Positions 7,743 to 15,630 of a DNA stretch of 64,000 nt are shown here, piece by piece (position 1 is the first letter of the stretch; each line of letters starts with the position of its first letter). Under the pieces are notes generated by a model, which was not told the DNA's origin, made no database searches, and was given only the letters and a program-made list of their open reading frames with translations. Position numbers and translations under genes: made by a program. The stretch covers positions 32,251-96,250 of the forward strand of contig NZ_LZTB01000097.1 of assembly GCF_001665685.1 (NCBI RefSeq), read 5' to 3'. This stretch comes from Mycobacterium sp. 852013-50091_SCH5140682 (lineage in GTDB: Bacteria > Actinomycetota > Actinomycetes > Mycobacteriales > Mycobacteriaceae).

Positions 7743-8171
7743 ATGGCCCCGAAGAAGAAGGTCGCCGGGCTCATCAAGCTGCAGATCCAGGCCGGGCAGG
7801 CCAACCCTGCCCCGCCGGTTGGCCCTGCGCTTGGTCAGCACGGCGTCAACATCATGGAGTTCTGCAAGGCGTACAACGCCGCGACCGAGTCGCAGCGCGG
7901 CAACGTCATCCCCGTGGAGATCACCGTCTACGAGGACCGCAGCTTCACGTTCGCCCTCAAGACCCCGCCCGCCGCTCGGCTGCTGCTCAAGGCTGCCGGC
8001 GTGCCCAAGGGTTCGGGTGAGCCGCACAAGACCAAGGTCGCCAAGGTGAGCTGGGACCAGGTGCGCGAGATCGCCGAGACCAAGAAGGCCGATCTCAACG
8101 CCAACGACATCGACGCCGCGGCGAAGATCATCGCTGGTACCGCCCGTTCCATGGGTATCACCGTCGAGTAA
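7743..8171 (+). CDS. rplK: Ribosomal protein uL11
   Basis: 142-residue protein of the GTPase-associated centre, binding 23S rRNA helices 43/44. It begins MAPKKKVAGLIKLQIQAGQANPAPPVGPALGQHGVNIMEFCKAYN, with the proline-rich hinge PAPPVGPALG that thiopeptide antibiotics contact. A 66-base gap follows nusG, with AAGGAA upstream. Normal length. It forms a unit with rplA downstream. Confidence 0.97.
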   Translation: MAPKKKVAGLIKLQIQAGQANPAPPVGPALGQHGVNIMEFCKAYNAATESQRGNVIPVEITVYEDRSFTFALKTPPAARLLLKAAGVPKGSGEPHKTKVAKVSWDQVREIAETKKADLNANDIDAAAKIIAGTARSMGITVE

Positions 8172-8243
8172 GACTCCGGAAAGCGTGGGAGAGCTGGCAT
8201 CGGCTCGGGAACCACGACTCCAACAGACACGATTGGATTTTCA

Positions 8244-8951
8244 ATGAGCAAGAACAGCAAGGCATATCGCGAAGCGGCCGAGAAGGTCGACAAGGACAAG
8301 CTCTACACGCCGCTCGAGGCCGCGAAGCTGGCCAAGGAGACGTCGTCCAAGAAGCAGGACGCGACCGTCGAGGTGGCCATCCGCCTGGGCGTCGACCCCC
8401 GCAAGGCGGACCAGATGGTCCGTGGCACCGTCAACCTGCCGCACGGCACCGGTAAGACCGCGCGCGTCGCGGTGTTCGCCGTGGGGGAGAAGGCCGAGCA
8501 GGCTACTGCCGCCGGCGCTGACGTGGTCGGCAGCGACGACCTGATCGAGAAGATCCAGGGCGGCTTCCTGGACTTCGACGCCGCGATCGCCACCCCGGAT
8601 CAGATGGCCAAGGTCGGTCGGATCGCTCGCGTGCTGGGCCCGCGCGGGCTGATGCCGAACCCCAAGACCGGCACCGTCACCCCGGATGTCGCCAAGGCCG
8701 TTCAGGACATCAAGGGCGGCAAGATCAACTTCCGTGTCGACAAGCAGGCCAACCTGCACTTCATCATCGGCAAGGCGTCCTTCGACGAGGCCAAGCTGGC
8801 CGAGAACTACGGCGCCGCGCTCGACGAGGTGCTGCGCGCCAAGCCGTCGTCCTCGAAGGGTCGCTACCTCAAGAAGGTGACCGTCTCCACCACCACGGGC
8901 CCGGGCATCCCGGTTGACCCGGCGGTGACCCGGAACTTCACGGAGGCGTAG
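8244..8951 (+). CDS. rplA: Ribosomal protein uL1
   Basis: 235-residue L1-stalk protein (MSKNSKAYREAAEKVDKDKLYTPLEAAKLAKE). It has the signature region VLGPRGLMPNPKTGTVT and the two-domain pattern typical of L1. It releases deacylated tRNA from the E site and can repress its own mRNA. It is 72 bases after rplK and is the last gene of this unit; the next gene is convergent and separated by a palindromic element. Confidence 0.97.
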   Translation: MSKNSKAYREAAEKVDKDKLYTPLEAAKLAKETSSKKQDATVEVAIRLGVDPRKADQMVRGTVNLPHGTGKTARVAVFAVGEKAEQATAAGADVVGSDDLIEKIQGGFLDFDAAIATPDQMAKVGRIARVLGPRGLMPNPKTGTVTPDVAKAVQDIKGGKINFRVDKQANLHFIIGKASFDEAKLAENYGAALDEVLRAKPSSSKGRYLKKVTVSTTTGPGIPVDPAVTRNFTEA

Positions 8952-8979
8952 CGCAGCGGAGCCGCGCAACTTTTAGCCC

Positions 8980-9041
8980 GAGTGGCCAGTTACGGCACAA
9001 GATTCCTCGAATCGCGTGTCATAACTGGCCATTCGGCGTTT
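8980..9041. repeat. Palindromic element, copy 1 (19-17-19)
   Basis: Left arm GAGTGGCCAGTTACGGCAC (8980-8998), 17-base spacer holding an inner GATTC-CTC-GAATC hairpin, right arm 9016-9034 (inverted, 16 of 19 matching), then CGGCGTT. A second copy with the same arm and spacer lengths and the same CGGCGTT tail is at 40738-40799. Here it lies between convergent rplA and the sigma-factor gene, and its right arm contains that gene's stop codon. It may act as a two-way terminator or be a REP-type element. Confidence 0.7.
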
Positions 9042-10260
9042 GTGCGCTGAGTTCGGCGATGCGGCGACGCAGGAACGCCGCGGCCGGCGCGGAGACGTTG
9101 TCGCTCGCCAGCGCGATCCCGTACCAGTGCAGGGCATCTCGGCGGCGCCCGGCGCGACGCAGCAGATCCGCCCGGATCGAGGCGACGATGCTGGAGCGGG
9201 CCAGCCGTGGGTCGTCGGCCACCTCGTCGAGCGCCGCCAGCCCAGCGTCGAATCCGTCGCGAAACGCAACGGCCACAGCGCGATTGGCGCGCACTACCGG
9301 GGATTCGCCGAGCTCGAGCAGCCGGTCGTAGGCCTGGCAGATGACGGACCAATCGGTGAGCTGCCAGCTCGGTGCGGTGGCGTGCAGGGCCGCGATCACG
9401 GCCTGCGGCAGATAGGGGCCAGTCGCTCCCTCGGCGAGCCGCAGCTGGTCCAACCCGCGCGCGATACGGCCACGGTCCCAACGGTTTCGGTCCTGCTCGT
9501 CGAGCGGCACCAGCGCACCGCCCTCGTCCACGCGGGTCCGCCGCCGCGAATCATGCAGCAGGACAAGGGCTGCCAATGCGTGCGCGTCACGGTCGGCAGG
9601 CAGTAGCGAACACAGTTCACCGGCCAGCCGCACACCCTCGTCGCACAGTTCGTCCCGAATGGCCGACGGCCCCGCTGTCGACCAGTAGCCCTCGGTGAAC
9701 ACCGAATAGACACAAGCCATCACGTGCGGCGTGCGTTCGGGCAGCAGCTCCGGCGGCGGCACGCGCAACGGGATATTGGCTTGGCGGATCTTGTGTTTGG
9801 CGCGGGTGAGCCGTTGACCTACCGCAGCCTCGGACTGCAGCAGCGCTCGGGCGATCTCGGCCACGGTGAGACCGGAGATCAGCCGTAGCGTGAGAGCCAA
9901 TTGCGAAGCCCGGTCGAGTGCCGGGTGGGCGCACGTGAACATCATCCGCAGTTCGTCGTCGCGAACGGGATGCAGTTCGCGGGCGTTGTCGCGCGCCGTC
10001 GCCTCCTCGTGCACTGCCGCCAATTCCTTTCCCGCACGCGAAGATTCACGTCGCAGGCGGTCGAGGGCCCGGTTGCGCGCGACGGTCGTCAACCATGCGC
10101 CCGGGTTGGTCGGCATCCCGTCGGACGGCCAGGTCCGCAGCGCCTGCGCGCAGGCGTCCTGGACGGCGTCTTCGGCGACACCGAGATCGCCGGACCACCG
10201 CGCGATGGTGGCCACGGCGGGACCCCACTCCCGCCGGAAGACGCCGTCCAGCTGGGTCAC
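9019..10260 (-). CDS. ECF42-type RNA polymerase sigma factor with C-terminal extension
   Basis: 413 residues. Sigma region 2 is at about 15-85 (EWGPAVATIARWSGDLGVAEDAVQDACAQALRTWP) and region 4 at about 115-165 (LALTLRLISGLTVAEIARALLQSEAAVGQRLTRAK). A helical C-terminal half (from about 190, MACVYSVFTEGYWSTAG; DUF6596/TPR-like) is diagnostic of the ECF42 group. These sigma factors lack an anti-sigma and are linked to DGPF proteins, as here: the DGPF gene lies 7 bases upstream. The start is GTG. In M. tuberculosis the flanking rplA and mmaA4 genes are adjacent, so this is an inserted cassette. Inducing signal unknown. Confidence 0.9.
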   Translation of the reverse strand: MTQLDGVFRREWGPAVATIARWSGDLGVAEDAVQDACAQALRTWPSDGMPTNPGAWLTTVARNRALDRLRRESSRAGKELAAVHEEATARDNARELHPVRDDELRMMFTCAHPALDRASQLALTLRLISGLTVAEIARALLQSEAAVGQRLTRAKHKIRQANIPLRVPPPELLPERTPHVMACVYSVFTEGYWSTAGPSAIRDELCDEGVRLAGELCSLLPADRDAHALAALVLLHDSRRRTRVDEGGALVPLDEQDRNRWDRGRIARGLDQLRLAEGATGPYLPQAVIAALHATAPSWQLTDWSVICQAYDRLLELGESPVVRANRAVAVAFRDGFDAGLAALDEVADDPRLARSSIVASIRADLLRRAGRRRDALHWYGIALASDNVSAPAAAFLRRRIAELSAQTPNGQL

Positions 10261-10267
10261 CGGGGAA

Positions 10268-10963
10268 CTACAGCCCCGCGATGCCGGACAACTGCCGAAC
10301 CTCGATGGCCGAGGCCGGGATCATCGATGCCAGCTTGACCGCCTCGTCGCGATCAGCGGCACGCAGCACGTAGAACCCGTTGGCCACCTCGGCACCCTCC
10401 GCGTACGGGCCGTCGGTGAATGACACCTTGCCGTCGCGCACCTGCACCGTGGTCGCGGTCGACGGCGGATGCAGCGGCGCACCGGCAAGCGTCTTGTCGC
10501 CGATGGTCTTGGCCAACTCGACATGCAGAGCGGCTCGCTTGTTCCACTCGTCGGTGCCGGGCACGTTGACGGCCTCCGGCGGTTCCAACAGCAGGGCCAG
10601 CCAGTCGTTGCGCAGCGGCTGCTCGGGTGCCCGCCAGTGGACCATGGGCCACACCTCGACCGCGCCGTACTTGGCCGCAGGGATGTCGCGGGCCAGCGCG
10701 AGGGCCTCGTCGAGGTTGTCGGCCTCGAACACGTAGTAGCCGGCGGCCACCTCGGCACCCTCGGCGAACGGCCCGTCGGTGACGGTCGGATTGTCCGGTC
10801 CGCCGGAGATGCGGACAGCACCTGCGGCCGGGGTCAGCGCATCGCCGGCACGAATAGCCGGCGCCGCCTTGGCATGGAAGTCCAGGTACGCCGACATCTC
10901 GGCGGCACCCTGCTCAGGGGTGAGTGCGTTCTCCCGATTGATCAGTAGGGCGAAGTAGTGCAT
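10268..10963 (-). CDS. Double-domain DGPF (YCII-related) protein
   Basis: 231 residues forming two tandem YciI-like domains, each with the hallmark TDGPxAEGAEV (about residues 62-72 and 182-192) followed by (A/N)GYYVF or NGFYVLRA. Single-domain relatives are about 115-130 residues, so this is a fusion or duplication. DGPF proteins are the usual partner and target of ECF42 sigma factors; their biochemical role is unsettled. GGGAGA precedes the ATG. Upstream on the same strand, TGTCGG (11045-11040) and CGTCGG 17 bases further could be the ECF promoter, which is a guess from spacing. Confidence 0.85.
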   Translation of the reverse strand: MHYFALLINRENALTPEQGAAEMSAYLDFHAKAAPAIRAGDALTPAAGAVRISGGPDNPTVTDGPFAEGAEVAAGYYVFEADNLDEALALARDIPAAKYGAVEVWPMVHWRAPEQPLRNDWLALLLEPPEAVNVPGTDEWNKRAALHVELAKTIGDKTLAGAPLHPPSTATTVQVRDGKVSFTDGPYAEGAEVANGFYVLRAADRDEAVKLASMIPASAIEVRQLSGIAGL

Positions 10964-11057
10964 CGTCGTCTCCCGGTGTCAGCGAGTGAGAACCTGCTGT
11001 TCCACTCTCTACCCATCCGACGAACGACGCTGCCCCGATCCGACAGCTCGCGCGAAA

Positions 11058-11918
11058 TTACTTCTGCAGCGTGAACTGGTGGACGCTGATGTGACCCGAG
11101 GCGAAGTACTTCTGGCACCCGTTGAGGTACTTGTCGTAGCGGTCGTAGACCTCTTGGCCCTGGATCGCGATGGCCTCGTCCTTGTGGGCCTCGAGCGCGT
11201 CGGCCCAGATCTTGAGGGTCCGGACGTAGTGCGGGCCGATCTCCTGCAGCTGGGTGATCTTGAACCCGGCTTCGGTGGCCTTCTCCTGCTCCATCTCCAC
11301 CGAGGGCAGCCGGCCGCCGGGGAAGATCTCGGTCATGATGAACCGGGCGAAGCGGGCGTCCTCGAACGTCATGTGCAGGCCGAGTTTCTGGCCTTGACGC
11401 AGATCGAACCCGGTGATGTTGTGCAGAAGCATGGTGCCGTCGTCGGGCAGCGCGTCATAGGCCATCTTGAAGAAGGCCGGGTAGCGGTCGAATCCGAAGT
11501 GCTCGAACGCGCCGATCGACACGATGCGGTCGACCTTGTCCTCGAACTCTTCCCAGCCCTGCAGGCGCACCTCGACCTTGCGGTCGGTGGGGACCTTCGC
11601 GAGCTTCTTGATGGCGTACTCGCGCTGCTCGCCGGACAGGGTCAGGCCGATGACGTTGACGTCGTACTTCTCGATGGCCCGCGCCATGCAGGCGCCCCAC
11701 CCGCAGCCGACGTCGAGCAGCGTCATGCCGGGTTCCAGGCCGAGCTTGCCCAGCGCCAGGTCGAACTTGGCGATCTGCGCCTCGTCGCCGGTCATGTCTT
11801 CGCGTTCGAAGTACCCGCACGTGTAGCCCATTGTCGGGCCGAGGAACAGTTCATAGAATTCATTCGAAATGTCGTAGATCGACTGCAGTTCTTCGTATTT
11901 CGGCGTCAATTCTGACAT
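11058..11918 (-). CDS. Mycolic acid cyclopropane synthase-family methyltransferase 1
   Basis: 286-residue SAM-dependent methyltransferase of the CmaA/MmaA/UmaA group, which modifies double bonds of meromycolate chains by cyclopropanation or methyl branching. SAM motif I DVGCGWG is at residues 69-75. SIGAFEHFG and TEIFPGGRLPS are family signatures, and the ending HQFTLQK is typical. The N-terminus (LTPKYEELQSIYDISNEFYELFL) resembles the UmaA1/MmaA1 type. The usual YxCAYF is YTCGYF here. It occupies the place of mmaA4-mmaA1 in M. tuberculosis, but only two copies are present. The exact product cannot be read from sequence alone. Confidence 0.88.
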   Translation of the reverse strand: MSELTPKYEELQSIYDISNEFYELFLGPTMGYTCGYFEREDMTGDEAQIAKFDLALGKLGLEPGMTLLDVGCGWGACMARAIEKYDVNVIGLTLSGEQREYAIKKLAKVPTDRKVEVRLQGWEEFEDKVDRIVSIGAFEHFGFDRYPAFFKMAYDALPDDGTMLLHNITGFDLRQGQKLGLHMTFEDARFARFIMTEIFPGGRLPSVEMEQEKATEAGFKITQLQEIGPHYVRTLKIWADALEAHKDEAIAIQGQEVYDRYDKYLNGCQKYFASGHISVHQFTLQK

Positions 11919-12114
11919 GTTCGAAATTACTCCAAGCGTATAGATTTCCCTCGCGAAAAGTCAGCCTACAGCAGGTCAAGGCCGGTAGGCCTCGACTGCT
12001 GTCAACGAATTGACCTGGCAAACATGTGATGGGCGCCACGTTGCCTGCCGCATCATCGGTGCCAGCGGGAATCTGATTGCGTGCGGCGTGGTAGCGAAGC
12101 TTGAGGCGACACGC

Positions 12115-12987
12115 CTAGCGCTGCAGAGTGAACTGGTTTACGTCGATGTAGCCGATCCGGAACGCGTTCGCGCAGCCGGTCAGGTAGTGCATGTACCGGT
12201 CGAAGACCTCTTCCGACTGGATCGCGATGGCCTCGTCACGGTGGTCCTGCAGCGCCGCCGCCCACAGGTCCAAGGTGCGTGCGTAGTGCGATTGCAGCGA
12301 CTGCCTGCGGGTCAGGGTGAACCCCGCCTGTCCAGCGTGTTCTTCGACCATCTCGATGGTCGGGAGACGCCCGCCCGGGAAGATCTCGGTGACGATGAAC
12401 CTGATGAACCGGGCCATATCGAACGTCAGCGGGATACCGCGCTCCTGCGCCTGCTTGGGATGCAGGCCGGTGATGGTGTGCAGCAGCATCACGCCGTCGG
12501 GTGGCAGCGCGTTGTGGGCGAACCGGAAGAAGTCGGCGTAGCGCTCGTGGCCGAAATGCTCGAAGGCGCCGATCGACACGATGCGGTCCACCGGTTCGTC
12601 GAACTGCTCCCAACCACTGAGCAACACGCGCTTGTTGCGCGGGCTGTCCGAAGCGTCGAACAACTGCTGCACGTGGGCCAGCTGATTGCGGCTCAGTGTG
12701 AGGCCGACGACGTTGACGTCGTAACGCTCCAGCGCGCGCATCATCGTTGCGCCCCAACCACATCCGACGTCGAGCAAGGTCATGCCGGGCTGCAGCCCCA
12801 ACTTGCCGAGGGACAGATCGATCTTCGCCAGCTGGGCCTCGTCCAGTGACATGTCCTCGCGTTCGAAGTACGCGCAGCTGTAGGTCCTGCTGGAATCCAG
12901 GAACAGGGCGAAGAAGTCGTCGGACAGGTCGTAATGGGCCTGTACGTCTTCGAATTTCGGCGTGAGCTTGGCCGGATGTTTGGCCAT
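12115..12987 (-). CDS. Mycolic acid cyclopropane synthase-family methyltransferase 2
   Basis: 290-residue paralogue of the previous gene (MAKHPAKLTPKFEDVQAHYDLSDDFFALFL), with motif DVGCGWG at residues 73-79, canonical YSCAYFERED, SIGAFEHFGHERY and ending DVNQFTLQR. The N-terminal DVQAHYDLSDDFFALF is closest to the MmaA4/MmaA2 branch. The ATG at 12987 follows GAGAGGCAA; an upstream in-frame extension to 13032 lacks support. The 196-base gap between the two paralogues suggests separate promoters. M. smegmatis also has two such genes here. Confidence 0.88.
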   Translation of the reverse strand: MAKHPAKLTPKFEDVQAHYDLSDDFFALFLDSSRTYSCAYFEREDMSLDEAQLAKIDLSLGKLGLQPGMTLLDVGCGWGATMMRALERYDVNVVGLTLSRNQLAHVQQLFDASDSPRNKRVLLSGWEQFDEPVDRIVSIGAFEHFGHERYADFFRFAHNALPPDGVMLLHTITGLHPKQAQERGIPLTFDMARFIRFIVTEIFPGGRLPTIEMVEEHAGQAGFTLTRRQSLQSHYARTLDLWAAALQDHRDEAIAIQSEEVFDRYMHYLTGCANAFRIGYIDVNQFTLQR

Positions 12988-13144
12988 GGTGTTGCCTCTC
13001 GGAGCCGTCCGAGGGCTGCGCCGCATCACCATTTGATGAGTCCACCCCAGACTGCAGCAAAGCCTAAACCGGCATCAGCCAGCTACCGAGCTTCGCCGGC
13101 CCGGCAAATGCGTAATCGGAGGAGTCTTGTTGCAAACTCACGAA

Positions 13145-14050
13145 CTAGCTCATGCAGGAGAAGTTCGTCTTGAGCTCACCGACGACCTCGTCCCACACCG
13201 GTTCAGGTAGCTCGTGCCCCATGCCGTCGATCAAGACCAGCCGGGCGCCTGCGATCGCCTTGGCCACGGCGCGTCCACCGAACGGTCGCATCAACCTGTC
13301 CGCGAGGCCGTGGATGACCACAGTGGGTGCCGTGATGTGTCGGTCGTAGTGCAACAGGCTGCCGCTACCGAGGATCGCGGCGAAATGCCGCGCAATGCCC
13401 GCCGGGTAGTACGACCGGTCGTAGAGTTCCGCCGCCTCAGAGCGCATCTGGTCGTCGGGCGTCGGGTAGGCCGGGCTGCCGTTGAGCTTGCCGAGCCGAA
13501 CGGCGTTGTCGATGATGGCATCTCGCGTCGAACCCGGCGGCGGGCCGGTGATCAACGACAGCAGCTGCTTGACCCCCGGCGGCGGCAGGAGCGCCTTGTT
13601 GTTACTGGAGAAGATCACCGCAAGGGTCTTGGTCCGGTGCTGATACTGCGCGGCGAAAACCTGCGCGATCATCCCGCCCATCGAGCCGCCGACGATGTGT
13701 GCGCTGTCGATGCCGAGGTGGTCGAGCAGGGCCGCGGCGTCGTCGGCGATGTCCTCAAGTGTGTACACCGACGGGCTGCGCAATCCCAGGAATGAGCGGG
13801 CCATCCGGAACGACAACGGGGTGTCGACGCGCTGCCCGGACAACTTGCTCGACAGCCCAACGTCGCGATTGTCATAGCGGATGACGCGGAGCCCCTGGTT
13901 GACCAGCTTTTCGCAGAAACCGTTGCGCCACAACAACAACTGCGCGCCCAGACCCATGATCAGCAGGACCGCGGGGTCGTTCGGATCGCCCATGTCCTCG
14001 TAATAGATGTCGAGGTCGCCGGACTTCGCATAGCCGGTACGCACTTGCAT
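13145..14050 (-). CDS. lipG: Alpha/beta hydrolase LipG
   Basis: 301-residue serine hydrolase. The nucleophile elbow GGSMGG has Ser123, and the C-terminal DGMGHELP provides the catalytic His. VIRYDNRDVGLSSKL is a family landmark. M. tuberculosis LipG (Rv0646c) occupies the same position between mmaA1 and Rv0647c and has been reported as a phospholipase/thioesterase. The ATG at 14050 follows GCGAGGAG and overlaps the stop of a 10-codon micro-ORF (TGATG). No signal peptide is visible. Confidence 0.9.
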   Translation of the reverse strand: MQVRTGYAKSGDLDIYYEDMGDPNDPAVLLIMGLGAQLLLWRNGFCEKLVNQGLRVIRYDNRDVGLSSKLSGQRVDTPLSFRMARSFLGLRSPSVYTLEDIADDAAALLDHLGIDSAHIVGGSMGGMIAQVFAAQYQHRTKTLAVIFSSNNKALLPPPGVKQLLSLITGPPPGSTRDAIIDNAVRLGKLNGSPAYPTPDDQMRSEAAELYDRSYYPAGIARHFAAILGSGSLLHYDRHITAPTVVIHGLADRLMRPFGGRAVAKAIAGARLVLIDGMGHELPEPVWDEVVGELKTNFSCMS

Positions 14051-14082
14051 CAATACTCCTCGCGTGAGCGCTCGTCGGCCAT
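14050..14082 (-). CDS. Micro-ORF MADERSREEY coupled to lipG
   Basis: Ten codons and a stop read MADERSREEY directly after the stop of the ABC1 gene. The TGA overlaps the lipG ATG as TGATG. The GAGGAG within it is the lipG ribosome site, so the peptide may be incidental. The core GACGAGCGCTCACGCGAGGA matches the repeated unit before the ROK gene at 26188 in all but a few third-position-like changes. Confidence 0.3.
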   Translation of the reverse strand: MADERSREEY

Positions 14083-15447
14083 CTACGCGTCGGCCCCGTC
14101 GATGTCCTTGTGCTCCCGGCTGATATCCACCATGAAATTGGCGAAATAGCCGGTGAGCTGCGGATCGCTCATCATCTGCCACTTGGGGGCGAGGAGCTTC
14201 ATGTACCGCTCGACGTAGAGGAACTGTTTGCCGATGAGCACGAGCTCGCGGGGCAGCTTGACGTCGTACGCATCGGCCAGCGCCGAGAGCTGCCTGCCGA
14301 TTTCCGCATAGGACATATCGCCCAGCGACTTCATGGTCAGCGGGGTGGCGAACGCCTCGAGGTCCTTGGCAGCGTCACCCTCGGGCTTGACGGTGCCCAC
14401 CGCGCCCATCAACACCACGATCTTGCCCGCCGCGGCATGGTCCTTCTTGACCAGCAGGGCGTACACGAGCTCGCGCAACAGCCAGCGGGTACGCGGATCG
14501 ATACGGCCCATGATGCCGAAGTCGAAGAACACGATCTTGCCGTCGTGATCCACATACAGGTTGCCTGCGTGCAGGTCGCCGTGGAACAGGCCGTGCTTGA
14601 GGCCACCCTCGAAAACGCTGAACAGCAGCGCCTTCACCAGTTCCGTACCGTCGAAACCGGCCTTACGGATGGCAGCCACGTCGTCGATGCGAATGCCGGC
14701 CACGCGTTCCATCGTCAGCACCCGCTGGCTGGTCAGGTCCCAATACACCTGCGGCACCCGGATGTTCTCGCCGAGCGGCGATGCGTGCATGTGCGACACC
14801 CACGCGTCCATAGACTGGGCTTCCAGCCGGAAGTCGAGCTCCTCGGCGAGGTTGTCGGCGAAGTCGGCCACCACGTCCTGTGCCGAGAGCCGGCGGCCCA
14901 GCTTGGCCAGCTCGACGATCTGTGCGCCGCGCTTGAGGATCTGCAGATCGGCGGCGACGCGACGGCGGATACCCGGCCGCTGGATCTTGACCACCACCTC
15001 CTCGCCGGAGTGCAGGGTCGCGTAGTGCACCTGGGCGATCGAGGCCGAGGCGAACGGCTTCTCGTCGAACGACTGGAACAGGTTCTGCGGATCGTCGCCG
15101 AGCTCTTCTTTGAACAGCTTGCGTACCGCGTCCGCGTCGGCGGGCGGCACCCGGTCCAGCAGGCTGCGGAACTCGCGACTCAGCGGTTCACCGAAGGCGC
15201 CGGGGCTGGACGCGATGATCTGCCCGAACTTGACGTAGGTGGGGCCGAGATCGGAGAACGTCTGCGGGACCTGCCTGATGATCTTCTGCTGCAGAGAGCC
15301 CTTGCCGAGGAGGTTGGTGACCACGCGGGCGCCCGTGCGGGTGATCTGCCAACCCGTCGCGCCGATGCGTGCGGCCTCGACCGGCAGGGGCACCCGATCC
15401 AGTTTGGCTCCCTCGCGCTGTTTTGTTTTCGAGGGGGGAGTGCTCAT
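14083..15447 (-). CDS. ABC1/ADCK (UbiB-like) atypical kinase
   Basis: 454-residue UbiB-family protein orthologous by position to Rv0647c. Landmarks are KFGQIIASSPG (the KxGQ motif), the Ala-rich loop ASASIAQVH replacing the kinase P-loop, VVVKIQRPG with the ATP-binding lysine, HGDLHAGN (catalytic loop) and FDFGIMG (DFG equivalent). In other bacteria such ATPases assist ubiquinone or isoprenoid lipid metabolism. Mycobacteria use menaquinone, so the target here is unknown. No C-terminal membrane helices are obvious. The start ATG at 15447 lacks a clear ribosome site. It is transcribed away from the MHS transporter gene. Confidence 0.88.
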   Translation of the reverse strand: MSTPPSKTKQREGAKLDRVPLPVEAARIGATGWQITRTGARVVTNLLGKGSLQQKIIRQVPQTFSDLGPTYVKFGQIIASSPGAFGEPLSREFRSLLDRVPPADADAVRKLFKEELGDDPQNLFQSFDEKPFASASIAQVHYATLHSGEEVVVKIQRPGIRRRVAADLQILKRGAQIVELAKLGRRLSAQDVVADFADNLAEELDFRLEAQSMDAWVSHMHASPLGENIRVPQVYWDLTSQRVLTMERVAGIRIDDVAAIRKAGFDGTELVKALLFSVFEGGLKHGLFHGDLHAGNLYVDHDGKIVFFDFGIMGRIDPRTRWLLRELVYALLVKKDHAAAGKIVVLMGAVGTVKPEGDAAKDLEAFATPLTMKSLGDMSYAEIGRQLSALADAYDVKLPRELVLIGKQFLYVERYMKLLAPKWQMMSDPQLTGYFANFMVDISREHKDIDGADA

Positions 15448-15516
15448 TAGGGCAGTGTCTCAAAACCGCCGGTACCGCCAAAAATGGGTGTGCTGTGTAT
15501 CACAAGGACGCGACGT

Positions 15517-15603
15517 GAGCAGAATGCGCAGAACCTCAAGATCGCTGGTTAGGCCCGCTTGTGAGCACAACCGCGCGATCGGTGGCCGCGCTTCGTAGCT
15601 TCA
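15517..15603 (+). promoter_or_regulatory. Shared promoter module copy A (upstream of MHS transporter)
   Basis: Three elements: GAGCAGAATGCGC (15517-15529), dyad TTGTGAGCACAACC (15559-15572) and CGTAGCTTCA (15594-15603) containing a -10-like TAGCTT. The same three occur before the secreted protein gene at 17010-17097 with distances of 42/43 and 35/35 bases. The dyad centre falls about 43 bases before a transcript start placed 7 bases after TAGCTT, a position typical of an activator. Confidence 0.65.
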
Positions 15604-15630
15604 GCCCAAACAACCCGCTGAGGAGCGAAA

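Noticed and set aside
12010..12849. Plus-strand open frame opposite the second mycolate methyltransferase
   Set aside because: Shadow of a certain gene; no family resemblance.
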